Below, piece by piece: positions 1 to 7,957 of a stretch of 64,000 nucleotides of DNA. The stretch spans positions 25,670 to 89,669 of the forward strand of contig NZ_LMIT01000001.1 in the NCBI RefSeq assembly GCF_001428825.1, read 5' to 3'. Origin of the DNA: Nocardioides sp. Root240. GTDB lineage: Bacteria > Actinomycetota > Actinomycetes > Propionibacteriales > Nocardioidaceae. The notes under the pieces were generated by a model. It worked only from the letters and a program-made list of their open reading frames with translations, was not told the origin of the DNA and did not search any database. The translations under genes were made by a program, and so were the position numbers. Numbering within the stretch: the stretch's first letter is position 1; each line of letters opens with the position of its first letter.

Positions 1-554
1 GCGGGCAGGGACGAGACCCAGCGCGAGCTGCCGTCGGAGGCCGCACTGCGGCCGTCGAGGGTGGTCGCGAACTTCCACGTCACGAAGGGGCGGCCGTTGA
101 GGTGCGCGAAGGTCCACGCGCGGTTGAGCGCGGCGGCCTCGTCGGCCAGCAACCCGTCCTCGACCTCGACGCCCGCCTCGAGCAGGGTCTCCCGGCCACC
201 GCCCGCCAGCGGGTTCGGGTCGCGCTGGGCGACGACGACCCGTCGTACGCCGGCGGCGATGAGGGCCTGCGCGCAGGGGCCGGTGCGGCCGGTGTGGTTG
301 CACGGCTCGAGGGTGACCACAGCGGTGGCCCCACGGGTCCGGTCGCCCGCGACCGCGAGCGCCTCGACCTCGGCGTGCGGCGTGCCCGCGCCGTGGTGGT
401 AGCCCTCGCCGACGACGGTGCCGTCCTCGGCGAGCAGCACGCAGCCGACGCGCGGGTTGGGGTGCAGCGGCACGCCCGGGCTCGCCGCCAGGGCGATCGC
501 ACGACGCATCGCGTCGTACTCCCGGGCGAAGCTCCCGGCCGATGTGCTGGTCAC
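1..554 (-). CDS. ribD: Bifunctional riboflavin biosynthesis deaminase/reductase RibD, N-terminal part
   Basis: Early riboflavin synthesis: deaminates, then reduces, the pyrimidine intermediate made from GTP. The 184 visible residues contain the whole cytidine-deaminase-like domain. Its zinc and catalytic residues are in place (H60-A-E62 and P-C85 ... P-C94 in TLEPCNHTGRTGPC), followed by the start of the reductase domain (FVTWKFATTLDGR). The gene runs off the left edge, so the rest of the reductase domain is not seen. The GTG start at 554 is preceded by GAGAGG at good spacing and gives an N-terminus of normal length. An FMN riboswitch lies just upstream. Partial gene, otherwise unremarkable. 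Confidence 0.93.
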   Translation of the reverse strand, partial: MTSTSAGSFAREYDAMRRAIALAASPGVPLHPNPRVGCVLLAEDGTVVGEGYHHGAGTPHAEVEALAVAGDRTRGATAVVTLEPCNHTGRTGPCAQALIAAGVRRVVVAQRDPNPLAGGGRETLLEAGVEVEDGLLADEAAALNRAWTFAHLNGRPFVTWKFATTLDGRSAASDGSSRWVSSLP

Positions 555-569
555 TGCTGGCCTCTCGTG

Positions 570-644
570 GTCCGTTGCTGCGGACTCCGGGGCTTGCAGG
601 ACGTCGGTCGGACGGAGGACCCGAAGCGGGCTTGCGCGTCCGAC
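570..644 (-). promoter_or_regulatory. Probable expression platform of the FMN riboswitch
   Basis: Between the aptamer and the ribD start there are two inverted repeats on the transcribed strand. The first (644-607) has arms GTCGGACG/CGTCCGAC enclosing a small CCCG-CTT-CGGG hairpin. The second (585-570) has arms GTCCG/CGGAC and ends just before the ribD Shine-Dalgarno. There is no U-run, so translational control or Rho-dependent termination seems likelier than an intrinsic terminator. The mechanism is inferred. Confidence 0.45.
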
Positions 645-649
645 GACGC

Positions 650-775
650 TTGCGTGCACTTCCCATCCGGACTTTGACCGTCGGTCCAGGAATTCCACCT
701 GGTCAACCGATCACTGGCTGCGATCGGGTCGCGGACTTTCACCGCCGGCTCGGATTTTCACCGACCCCAGAGCAC
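650..775 (-). ncRNA. FMN riboswitch (RFN element)
   Basis: Read on the minus strand, this stretch carries the conserved blocks of the RFN aptamer in order: GGGGTCGGTGAAA-TCCGA-CCGGCGGT, AGTCCGCGACCC, GGTTGACCAGGTGGAATTCC, ACCGACGGT and AGTCCGGATGGGA. It sits about 100 bases before ribD, where FMN riboswitches usually control riboflavin genes. Outer boundaries are approximate by a few bases. Confidence 0.95.
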
Positions 776-861
776 GCGAGCTCTTGAGGACATGGTGGCA
801 CAGCGGCGTGGGTTTGCGGATGTGGGCCCCCTCACGTGGACACGCGGGCTACCGTCGAGGG

Positions 862-1005
862 ATGAACTGGCAGGCCCTCGGACTCGGATGCCTGGCCGGC
901 GTGCTGCTGTGGTTCACGACCGACCGTTTCCTCCTGCTGCTCCTCGGGGTGCTGCTCGGCATCGCCTTCGGGATCGGGTTGGGCAACGGCACGAAATCCG
1001 AGTGA
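862..1005 (+). CDS. Small hydrophobic membrane protein (47 aa)
   Basis: A 47-residue ORF starting MNWQALGLGCL, preceded by GTCGAGGG as a ribosome binding site. It has one or two hydrophobic stretches (about residues 5-17 and 22-41, the latter leucine/glycine rich) and a short polar tail ending in GTKSE. I do not recognise a family. The spacing from the ribosome binding site and the clean membrane profile suggest a real small gene, divergent from the riboswitch-ribD unit. No function is proposed. Confidence 0.55.
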   Translation: MNWQALGLGCLAGVLLWFTTDRFLLLLLGVLLGIAFGIGLGNGTKSE

Positions 1006-1034
1006 CCCGGCCACCCCGGGCATAGCGTGGCGGC

Positions 1035-1532
1035 ATGTCGTATCCCCCACCCCTGTACGACGGCGACGGCGAGGTCTCGGCGTGGGCCCGGCCCGGTGAC
1101 GCACTGCCCGACCTCGTCTACCCCAACGGCAACCGGGTCCACCACCTCGCCCGCGGCGAGACGACCGGCGGGCTCTTCGGGCTCTACCGCTGGGAGTTCT
1201 CCGAGGCGGTGAGCGGCCCCGGGCTGCACTTCCACCGCTCGATGGCCGAGTCGTTCTACGTCCTGGACGGCGAGATCCGGATCCACGACGGCGTCGAGTG
1301 GGTCCGCGCCCGGTCCGGCGACTTCGTGCACGTGCCGCCGGGCGGCCTGCACGGCTTCCGCAACGAGTCCGGGGCGCGGGCGTCGATGCTGCTGCACTTC
1401 TCCCCCGGCGCCCCTCGTGAGCCCTACTTCGACGGCCTCGACCGGCTGGCGCGCGGCGAGCAGTGGACGCCCGAGGAGTACGACGCGTTCATGGCCGAGC
1501 ACGACAACGTCTGGGTCGAGGACCCGTCCTGA
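1035..1532 (+). CDS. Cupin-domain protein
   Basis: 165 residues with a single cupin barrel. The metal-binding motif 1 is recognisable as PGLHFHRSMAESFYVLDGEI and motif 2 as GDFVHVPPGGLHGFRNES. Histidines and the glutamate equivalent are present, so it probably binds a metal. The C-terminus has an acidic tail (WTPEEYDAFMAEHDNVWVED) common in actinobacterial stand-alone cupins. No signal peptide, so cytosolic. The substrate cannot be deduced. The 3' end overlaps the start region of the DUF817 gene, so the two are probably co-translated. Confidence 0.8.
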   Translation: MSYPPPLYDGDGEVSAWARPGDALPDLVYPNGNRVHHLARGETTGGLFGLYRWEFSEAVSGPGLHFHRSMAESFYVLDGEIRIHDGVEWVRARSGDFVHVPPGGLHGFRNESGARASMLLHFSPGAPREPYFDGLDRLARGEQWTPEEYDAFMAEHDNVWVEDPS

Positions 1533-2326
1533 CCGTACGACGGCTCGTCACGCAGCTGGTGCGCTTCGGATGGCTCGAGCTGCAGTCGTGCGCCTTCGCG
1601 ATCGGCGTGTTCGCAGGACTGGCCCTGGCCTTCGTCGTACCGCTCCCGGTGGCGAGGTACGACGCCCTCCTGGTCTGGTGCGTGGCGTTGACCCTCGGCT
1701 TCTGGGCGGTCGGGCTGGAGACCTGGCGCGAGGTGCTGGTGATCGTGGCCTTCCACGCACTCGGGCTCGGCCTCGAGCTGTTCAAGGTGCACGTCGGCTC
1801 GTGGGTCTACCCCGGCGACGCGGTGACCAAGGTCGGCGGGGTGCCGCTGTCCTCCGGCTTCATGTACGCCGCCGTGGGCTCCTACATCTGCCAGGCGTGG
1901 CGCCGCTTCGACCTGCGCGTCTCCCACTACCCACCCGTGCCGGTCACGCTCGTGGCGATCGGCATCTACGCCAACTTCTTCACCCACCACTGGATCGTCG
2001 ACCTGCGGGTGGTGCTGGCGGTCGTCGGCCTGTGGGTGCTGCGCCGCTGCCAGGTCCACTTCACCGTCGGCGACGCCCGCTACCGGATGCCGCTGTCGCT
2101 GTCGTTCCTGCTGATCGGCTTCTTCCTCTGGCTCGCCGAGAACCTGGCGACCCTGCTGAACGCCTGGCGCTACCCCGGGCAGGTCGAGGTGTGGGAGGTC
2201 GTGCACACGTCGAAGCTCGGGGCGTGGGCGCTGCTGGTGACGATGAGCTTCGTGCTCGTCGCCACCGTGAAGGCGCAGGAGGGGCGGCTCTACCACGTGC
2301 CGGGCGAGCCGCACGTCACGCGCTGA
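1529..2326 (+). CDS. DUF817 family integral membrane protein
   Basis: About 265 residues with seven to eight hydrophobic helices. The opening block RFGWLELQSCAFAIGVFAGL and the ELFKVHVGSWVYP block are typical of DUF817 proteins, whose function is unknown to me. The most likely start is CTG at 1529: it overlaps the cupin stop, has GAGGA seven bases upstream, and gives the usual family N-terminus of about ten residues before FGWLELQ. GTG at 1559 is the conventional alternative. Its last 11 bases overlap the convergent ltp2 gene. Confidence 0.75.
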   Translation: MTVRRLVTQLVRFGWLELQSCAFAIGVFAGLALAFVVPLPVARYDALLVWCVALTLGFWAVGLETWREVLVIVAFHALGLGLELFKVHVGSWVYPGDAVTKVGGVPLSSGFMYAAVGSYICQAWRRFDLRVSHYPPVPVTLVAIGIYANFFTHHWIVDLRVVLAVVGLWVLRRCQVHFTVGDARYRMPLSLSFLLIGFFLWLAENLATLLNAWRYPGQVEVWEVVHTSKLGAWALLVTMSFVLVATVKAQEGRLYHVPGEPHVTR

Positions 2327-3488
2327 GGATCAACCCGCTCGTCGGCACACCCGTGCCCGCCGTGACGAGGACGTTCTCCACGTCCGCGACCGGGTTGACC
2401 GACGTACCGCGGACCTGGCGCACGCCTTCGGCGATGCCGTTCATGCCGTGGATGTAGGCCTCGCCGAGCTGGCCGCCGTGGGTGTTGATCGGGAGGCGAC
2501 CACCGACCTCGAGGGCGCCGTCCCTCACGAAGTCCTTGGCCTCACCGCGGCCGCAGAAGCCGAGCTCCTCGAGCTGCATGAGGACGTACGGCGTGAAGTG
2601 GTCGTAGAGGATCGCCATCGGCAGGTCGGCGGGCGTGAGGCCGGACTGCTTCCAGAGCTCGCGACCGACGACGCCGATCTCCGGGATGCCGATGTCCTCG
2701 CGGTAGTACGAGGTCATCACGAACTGGTCCTTGCCCGAGCCCTGCGCGGCGGCGGTGATGTACGCCGGCTTCTGGGCCAGGTCGCGGGCGCGCTCGGCGG
2801 AAACGACGACGATCGCGACGGCGCCGTCCGACTCCTGGCAGCAGTCGAGCAGGTGCAGCGGGTCGGCGATCATCCGGGAGGCCTGGTGCTCCTCGAGGGT
2901 GATCGGCTTGCCGAAGAAGAACGCGGCAGGGTTGGTGGCGGCGTGGCGGCGGTCGGCGACGGCGACGCGGCCGAAGTCCTCGGAGGTGGCGCCGTACTCG
3001 TGCATGTAGCGGCGGGCCTGCATGGCGACCGTCGCCGCGGGCGTGGAGAGGCCGAGGGGGTAGGTCCACGCGTTGTCGAGGCCGTTGGTGTTGACCTGCG
3101 CGGCGGCCCAGTTGGAGACCTGGCCGAAACGGTCGCCGGAGCGCTCGTTGAAGCCGCGGTAGGCGACCACGACGTCCGCGACGCCCGTGGCGACGGCCAT
3201 CGCAGCCTGCTGGACGGTGGCGCACGCGGCGCCACCGCCGTAGTTGATGCGGCTGAAGAAGCGCAGCTCCGGGATGCCGAGCTCGCGGGCGACCGCGATC
3301 TCCGAGGAGGTGTCCATCGTGAAGGTCACCAGGCCGTCGACGTCCGCGGGCGTGAGGCCGCAGTCGGTGAGGGCGTGGCGGACCGCCTCGACGGAGAGCT
3401 GGAGCTCGGAGCGGCCGGACTCCTTGGAGAACTCCGTGGCGCCGATGCCGGCGATCGCGGCCTTGCCGGAGAGGGTGCGCTCGCTCAT
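2316..3488 (-). CDS. ltp2: Ltp2-like thiolase-fold aldolase of cholesterol side-chain degradation
   Basis: A 390-residue protein of the SCP-x/thiolase-like lipid-transfer group (starts MSERTLSGKAAIAGIGATEF; INYGGGAACATVQQA block; C-terminal INTHGGQLGEAYIHGMN). M. tuberculosis Ltp2 has almost the same length. In that system Ltp2 works with the DUF35 part of ChsH2 to cleave 17-hydroxy-3-oxo-4-pregnene-20-carboxyl-CoA in the last side-chain step. Here it is the last gene of the chs operon and its ATG overlaps the chsH1 stop (ATGA). Identity rests on this gene order as well as on the sequence. Confidence 0.88.
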   Translation of the reverse strand: MSERTLSGKAAIAGIGATEFSKESGRSELQLSVEAVRHALTDCGLTPADVDGLVTFTMDTSSEIAVARELGIPELRFFSRINYGGGAACATVQQAAMAVATGVADVVVAYRGFNERSGDRFGQVSNWAAAQVNTNGLDNAWTYPLGLSTPAATVAMQARRYMHEYGATSEDFGRVAVADRRHAATNPAAFFFGKPITLEEHQASRMIADPLHLLDCCQESDGAVAIVVVSAERARDLAQKPAYITAAAQGSGKDQFVMTSYYREDIGIPEIGVVGRELWKQSGLTPADLPMAILYDHFTPYVLMQLEELGFCGRGEAKDFVRDGALEVGGRLPINTHGGQLGEAYIHGMNGIAEGVRQVRGTSVNPVADVENVLVTAGTGVPTSGLILSA

Positions 3489-3874
3489 GCGGCCACCTTG
3501 ACCGTTCCGATGACGTGGTCACCGAGGGACACCGCGCCGACCACCTTGATGGTGGCAACGCCGTCCTCGACCTCGGTCACCTCGCCGGTGAACGTGAAGG
3601 TGTCGTAGGGGTACGCCGGCGCCCCGAGCCGGATCGCGATGCCCCGGATCTGCACGTCGGGGCCGGCCCAGTCGGTCACGTAGCGCTCGCACAGCGCCGT
3701 CGAGGTCAGGATGTTGACGAAGATGTCCTTCGAGCCGGCCGCCTGCGCGATGTCGCGGTCGTGGTGGACGTCCTGGAAGTCGCGGGTCGCGATGGCGGTC
3801 GAGACGACCAGGGTCGGGGTGATGGGCAGGCTCCAATCGGGCAGCCGGTCCCCCACCTTCAGCGCGCTGCTCAT
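3485..3874 (-). CDS. chsH1: ChsH1-like MaoC hot-dog hydratase subunit
   Basis: 129 residues forming one MaoC-type hot-dog domain (VGDRLPDWSLPITPTLVV, then FQDVHHDRDIAQAAGSKDIF, the hydratase-like HxD region). Its length matches M. tuberculosis Rv3541c. ChsH1 pairs with the MaoC part of ChsH2 to hydrate the steroid enoyl-CoA made by ChsE1-ChsE2. The start overlaps the DUF35 gene stop (ATGA) and its stop overlaps the ltp2 start, so translation is tightly coupled. The hydratase residues are probably H and D of VHHD. Confidence 0.85.
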   Translation of the reverse strand: MSSALKVGDRLPDWSLPITPTLVVSTAIATRDFQDVHHDRDIAQAAGSKDIFVNILTSTALCERYVTDWAGPDVQIRGIAIRLGAPAYPYDTFTFTGEVTEVEDGVATIKVVGAVSLGDHVIGTVKVAA

Positions 3875-4260
3875 CGGTCCACCTTCGTCCAGATCGGGAG
3901 GGTCAGGTCGTCGTCGATCACGTTCCAGCCGACGTTCGCGCGGTCGCCGATCTCGACGGGTCCGGTCATCTCGGCCACCATCCGCACGCCCTCGTCGAGG
4001 TCGAGCAGCGCGATGACCAGCGGCAGCTCCTTGCCGGGCACCTGTGGGGCGTGGTGGACGAGGTACGAGAACACCGTCCCCTCGCCGGCGGACACGACGT
4101 AGCCGCGGTCGAACGCGCCGCAGTCCGGGCAGGCTGGGCCGGGAGGGTGGCGCAGGACGCCACACTGGTTGCACTTCTGGATGCGCAGCTCGCGGTTCGC
4201 CGTACCTTCGAAGAAGTAGGCGTTGTCCCGGTTGACGACCGGGCGCACCGGGCCGCTCAT
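3871..4260 (-). CDS. DUF35/OB-fold zinc-ribbon protein, the free C-terminal half of ChsH2
   Basis: 129 residues. An N-terminal rubredoxin-like zinc ribbon (C30-N-Q-C33 ... C44-P-D-C47) is followed by an OB fold (GEGTVFSYLVHHAPQ). In M. tuberculosis this domain is the C-terminal part of ChsH2 (Rv3542c) and is the piece that binds Ltp2. Here it is a separate gene with its own ATG, overlapping the upstream MaoC gene by ATGA. A sequencing frameshift could mimic this, but the coupling and the intact start argue for a real split. It most likely docks to Ltp2. Confidence 0.85.
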   Translation of the reverse strand: MSGPVRPVVNRDNAYFFEGTANRELRIQKCNQCGVLRHPPGPACPDCGAFDRGYVVSAGEGTVFSYLVHHAPQVPGKELPLVIALLDLDEGVRMVAEMTGPVEIGDRANVGWNVIDDDLTLPIWTKVDR

Positions 4261-4781
4261 GAGTCCCCCTTGGGGATGAACTTGAGGACCCGGAACAGCA
4301 TGGTCGCCACCCGCTCGTCACCGACGTACCAGGTGTTGCGGGAGGTGACGAAGTACCCGACACCCATGCCGGTGGCCTTCGGTCCGACGACGGAGTCGAG
4401 CGCGGTGGTCACCCGGAGCTGCTCGCCCACCGTGAGGTAGCGGTCGTAGGCCTGTTCGCAGTTGGTGCCGAGGACGGCGGTGAAGCCGGCGTCGGTCAGC
4501 GCGCGCATCATCGCGTGCAGCGGGTCGTCCTCGGACGGCCTCCCGCCGAGGCCGTACATCGTCCAGACCTGGGCCATGGACGGCGGTGCCTCGCCCGCCT
4601 TGAAGCGGGGGTTGTCGACACCCATCGCCTCGAGCCAGTTGTTGATCGTCGGCTGGTTGACCTCGTCGCGGGCGTACCGCTCGGCGGCCTCGCCCCACGC
4701 CTTGATCCGCTCCGCCTCCGCCATCACCTTCTCGTGGACGGCCGGGTCCACCAGCTGCTGCGGCTCGACCGGGGCGCTCAT
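4257..4781 (-). CDS. chsH2: ChsH2 N-terminal MaoC-like subunit, encoded as a separate gene
   Basis: 174 residues resembling the N-terminal MaoC-like half of ChsH2: an alpha-helical start (VHEKVMAEAERIKAWGEAAERY), then a hot-dog domain with VGEQLRVTTALDSVVGPKATGMGVGYF. It should form the enoyl-CoA hydratase with ChsH1. The usual 311-residue protein continues into a DUF35 domain, whereas this one stops exactly at the domain boundary. The start overlaps the fused dehydrogenase stop by ATGA. Assignment comes from gene order and domain type. Confidence 0.8.
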   Translation of the reverse strand: MSAPVEPQQLVDPAVHEKVMAEAERIKAWGEAAERYARDEVNQPTINNWLEAMGVDNPRFKAGEAPPSMAQVWTMYGLGGRPSEDDPLHAMMRALTDAGFTAVLGTNCEQAYDRYLTVGEQLRVTTALDSVVGPKATGMGVGYFVTSRNTWYVGDERVATMLFRVLKFIPKGDS

Positions 4782-6949
4782 CGAGGAACCCGCGGCAGGC
4801 CGAGGCCGAACATCGAGATCAGCTCGCGCTGGACCTCCTGGACACCGCCACCGAAGGTGATGACGAGGTTCCGCTTGGCCTGGCCGTCGAGGTAGTCGAG
4901 CAGGTCACGGGTCGCCGGGTCACCGGGATCGCCGTGGCGGTGGACCAGGGAGACCAGGTCGGCGAGCAGGTGCTGGACCTGGTCGGAGGCGAACACCTTG
5001 GACGACGACGCGTCGGCCACCTGGAGCTCGCCCGAGGCCGCGGCGCGCGCGACCTCCCAGTTGAGCAGCTCGTTGATGCGGAAGACCGCGGTGGTCTTGC
5101 CGAGCAGGTCGCGGACGTCGGGCTCGTCACGCACGCCTGCGGCGTCGGCCCACCGGATGACGCGGTCGCGCAGGCCCTCGATCCGGCCGGCCGGGCCGAG
5201 CATGACCCGCTCGTGGTTGAGCTGCGTCGTGATCAGCTTCCAGCCCTGGTTCTCCTCGCCGACGAGCATGTCGACGGGGACGCGCACGTCGTTGAAGTAG
5301 GTCGCGTTGACGTGGTGCGAGCCGTCGGCCGTGATGATCGGCGTCCAGCTGTAGCCGGGGTCCGAGGTGTCGACGATGAGGATCGAGATCCCCTTGTGCT
5401 TCGGGGCGTCGGGATCGGTGCGCACCGCGAGCCACAGGTAGTCGGCGTGGTGGCCGCCGGTGGTCCACATCTTCTGGCCGTTGACGACGTAGTGGTCGCC
5501 GTCCCGCCTGGCCGTCGTCCGCAGCGAGGCGAGGTCGGTGCCGGCGTCGGGCTCGCTGTAGCCGATGGCGAAGTGCACGTCGCCCTTGAGGATCCGCTCC
5601 AGGAACAGGTCCTTCTGCTTCTGCGTGCCGTAGCGGATCAGGGTCGGGCCGACGGTCTGCAGCGTGACGGACGGCAGGTGCACGTCGGCGTACTGCGCCT
5701 CGTTGGCGAAGATCGTCTGCTCGATCTCGCCGAGTCCGTGGCCGCCGTACTCCTTGGGCCAGCCGACGCCCATCCAGCCGTCGGTGCCGAGCTGCCGGAT
5801 CAGGCGGGAGTACGTCGGGCCGTGGCGGTCCCACGCGCCCTCGACCGGGTCGGGGTCGTGCAGGCCCTCGTACTGCGCGGCGACGCCACCGAAGTACGCG
5901 CGCAGGCGGTCCTTGAGGTCGCGCTGCTCGGCGGTGAGCTCGAGGTTCTTGGCGTCCCTGGACTCGACGGGAACCTGTGCGGCCGTCGTGTCGAGCGCGT
6001 GGGCGAGGTCGGTGCCCCACGTGGTGAACCCGACGAGCGGGTAGGTGATGTCGACACCCATGCCGCCGTGGAGGTGGTGGCAGGTGCGGAAGGCGTAGGG
6101 CGCGACCTGGCTCGCCCAGTACCCGGCGACCGCCAGGTCCTCGGCGGCCGGGAGGCCCTCGGCGACCCGCCAGACGGCGTTGTCGGCGGCGAGGTCGAGG
6201 GTGCGGGAGGCGACGTAGACGTCGGCCATCTGCAGCGACACGGCCTGGAACTCGGCAAGCGCACGGCCGAACTGCTGGCGCCCCTTGACGTAGCCGGCGG
6301 TCAGGTCGCGTGCACCGCAGAGCACGCCGGCGGCGGTGACGGCGAGGCCGGCCCGGGCGAGGTCCCGGAGGCGGGCCGCGGCGCCGTCCTCGAGCACCTC
6401 GGCGGGCGCCCCATCGAGGACGACGGTGTGCTGCGGAGCCGCGCTGGACGCGCTCGACGGCAGCAGCTCGACGCCCTCGCCACGCGGGTCGACGAGCACG
6501 ACGACCTCGCGGTCGCCCTCGGTGGCGACGACGAGGAGGCGGTGGGCGGCCTCGACATGGGTCACGGCCAGCTTGCGGCCGGTGACCCGGCTGCCGTCGT
6601 ACACAGCGTCGCCGCGGAGGGCGGGCGTGACGACCAGCTCGCCGGTCGCGATGCCGGGCAGCAGGTCCTTGCGCTGCACCTCGGTGCCGTACGACGCCAG
6701 GGTGAGCGCGCCGCAGCAGAGCGTCTCCCACGCCGGCACCTGCACCGCGTGGCGGCCGGCCTCGCGGAGCAGCACGGCCACCTCGGTCAGGCCCAGGCCC
6801 TCCCCGCCGTGCTCCTCGGGAACGGGGAGCGCGGTCAGGCCGGCAGCGGCCCAGGCCGCCCACTCACGGGCGTCCGACTCGCGCTCGAGGACCTCGGCGA
6901 CGACGGCGCGGACTGCCTCGCCCGCCTCATTGTTTGACTCAGCATCCAC
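4778..6949 (-). CDS. Fused ChsE1-ChsE2 acyl-CoA dehydrogenase (FadE28-FadE29 fusion)
   Basis: 723 residues holding two complete acyl-CoA dehydrogenase modules joined head to tail. Residues about 1-325 match FadE28/ChsE1 (AGLTALPVPEEHGGEGLGL, then TCHHLHGGMGVDITYP). Residues about 334-723 match FadE29/ChsE2 (ELTAEQRDLKDRLRAYF, GVGWPKEYGGHGLG, HFAIGYSEPDAGTDLASLRT, ending GLGLPRVPR). In M. tuberculosis these are separate subunits of an alpha2beta2 enzyme that desaturates 3-oxo-4-pregnene-20-carboxyl-CoA. The linker is only about ten residues. I chose GTG at 6949 because the KstR operator ends ten bases upstream; starts further up would read through the operator. Confidence 0.88.
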   Translation of the reverse strand: MDAESNNEAGEAVRAVVAEVLERESDAREWAAWAAAGLTALPVPEEHGGEGLGLTEVAVLLREAGRHAVQVPAWETLCCGALTLASYGTEVQRKDLLPGIATGELVVTPALRGDAVYDGSRVTGRKLAVTHVEAAHRLLVVATEGDREVVVLVDPRGEGVELLPSSASSAAPQHTVVLDGAPAEVLEDGAAARLRDLARAGLAVTAAGVLCGARDLTAGYVKGRQQFGRALAEFQAVSLQMADVYVASRTLDLAADNAVWRVAEGLPAAEDLAVAGYWASQVAPYAFRTCHHLHGGMGVDITYPLVGFTTWGTDLAHALDTTAAQVPVESRDAKNLELTAEQRDLKDRLRAYFGGVAAQYEGLHDPDPVEGAWDRHGPTYSRLIRQLGTDGWMGVGWPKEYGGHGLGEIEQTIFANEAQYADVHLPSVTLQTVGPTLIRYGTQKQKDLFLERILKGDVHFAIGYSEPDAGTDLASLRTTARRDGDHYVVNGQKMWTTGGHHADYLWLAVRTDPDAPKHKGISILIVDTSDPGYSWTPIITADGSHHVNATYFNDVRVPVDMLVGEENQGWKLITTQLNHERVMLGPAGRIEGLRDRVIRWADAAGVRDEPDVRDLLGKTTAVFRINELLNWEVARAAASGELQVADASSSKVFASDQVQHLLADLVSLVHRHGDPGDPATRDLLDYLDGQAKRNLVITFGGGVQEVQRELISMFGLGLPRVPR

Positions 6950-6958
6950 GATGCAAAC

Positions 6959-6972
6959 TGTAACGTGTTCTA
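6959..6972. promoter_or_regulatory. KstR operator between the chs operon and an alpha/beta hydrolase
   Basis: TGTAACGTGTTCTA is a perfect match to the published KstR half-palindrome TNNAACNNGTTNNA. It lies ten bases before the chsE1-E2 start and 12 bases before the hydrolase start, so one bound repressor could block both directions. kstR itself is in this window. Confidence 0.85.
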
Positions 6973-6983
6973 GTCTTGAGCGC

Positions 6984-7901
6984 ATGGGGGTCGTCTCACT
7001 GGCAGAGGTCGCGCGCAACCGGGTCTACATCCCGTGGGTGCCGATCCCTCCGGGACGGATGGTCGAGCTGCCCGGACGCGGCGGCGCGACGTACGTGACC
7101 GACACGCCGGGGCCGAGCCCCGACTCCCCCACCATCGTCCTGCTCCACGCGCTGGGGACGACCGGGCTGCTGACCTGGTTCCCCGCGATCCAGCCCCTGT
7201 CGAAGCGGTTCCGCGTCGTCACCCTCGACCAACGCTGGCACGGGCAGGGCATCCGCAGCGAGGAGTTCTCGCTCACGGACTGCGCCGACGACGTCGCCGC
7301 GCTGATCGACGTGCTCGAACTGCGCGACGTGGTCGTCGGCGGCTACTCGATGGGGTCGATCGTCGCCCAGCGGGTCTGGCGCCAGCACCCCGACAAGGTC
7401 GACGGGCTGGTGCTCGGCGCCACCACCGACCGCTTCCAGCTCAACGCTGCCGAGCGCGGCTTCTTCCTCGGGATGGGCTCGACCATGCTCGCGCTGCGCG
7501 GCGTGTCGCGCTCCCGGACCGCTCTCAAGGCCGGGCGGCTCGCCGCCCGCGGCGGTCTGGCTCCCTCGGACATGCACGAGTGGGCGCTGCGGGAGTTCCG
7601 CTCGACCAGCCCGTGGGCCGTCGGCCAGGCCCTCGCGGCGCTCGGGCGGCACCACTCGCGACCGTGGATCGGCCGGATCGACGTACCGACGGCGGTGGTG
7701 GTGATGATGCGCGACCGGGTCATCCCGACCTCACGCCAGATCGCGCTGGCGCGCTCGATCCCCGGCGCGACCATCCACGAGGTCGACGACGGGCACGCCG
7801 GGTGCGTGCTGGCGTCGGAGAAGTTCGTGCCGAGGTTCGTCGAGGCCGCCGCGACGGTGAACGCGCGGCGGCGCGACTTCAGGCGGCCGGAGCCGCGCTG
7901 A
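6984..7901 (+). CDS. Alpha/beta-fold hydrolase, divergent from the chs operon
   Basis: 305 residues with the full alpha/beta hydrolase triad: nucleophile S122 in GYSMGS, likely acid D244 in MMRDRVIP, and H271 in DGHAG. The oxyanion-hole region is LLHALGTTG. No signal peptide, so cytosolic. It shares a KstR operator with the chs operon, which makes a role in sterol or steroid-ester catabolism plausible; substrate unknown. The ATG at 6984 is so close to the operator that the transcript is probably leaderless or nearly so. Confidence 0.82.
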   Translation: MGVVSLAEVARNRVYIPWVPIPPGRMVELPGRGGATYVTDTPGPSPDSPTIVLLHALGTTGLLTWFPAIQPLSKRFRVVTLDQRWHGQGIRSEEFSLTDCADDVAALIDVLELRDVVVGGYSMGSIVAQRVWRQHPDKVDGLVLGATTDRFQLNAAERGFFLGMGSTMLALRGVSRSRTALKAGRLAARGGLAPSDMHEWALREFRSTSPWAVGQALAALGRHHSRPWIGRIDVPTAVVVMMRDRVIPTSRQIALARSIPGATIHEVDDGHAGCVLASEKFVPRFVEAAATVNARRRDFRRPEPR

Positions 7902-7957
7902 GGATCCGGGCGCGGTAATCCGGGCGGCGTGAACCGGACGGGCCTCGATTGGGCACG

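Noticed and set aside
3485..4363. 292-residue minus-strand frame containing ChsH1 at its C-terminus
   Set aside because: Its upstream part is the shadow of the DUF35 gene. ChsH1 starts at its own ATG at 3874, overlapping the DUF35 stop.
4934..6937. 667-residue plus-strand frame opposite the chsE1-E2 fusion
   Set aside because: Antisense shadow; no recognisable domain and no plausible start context.
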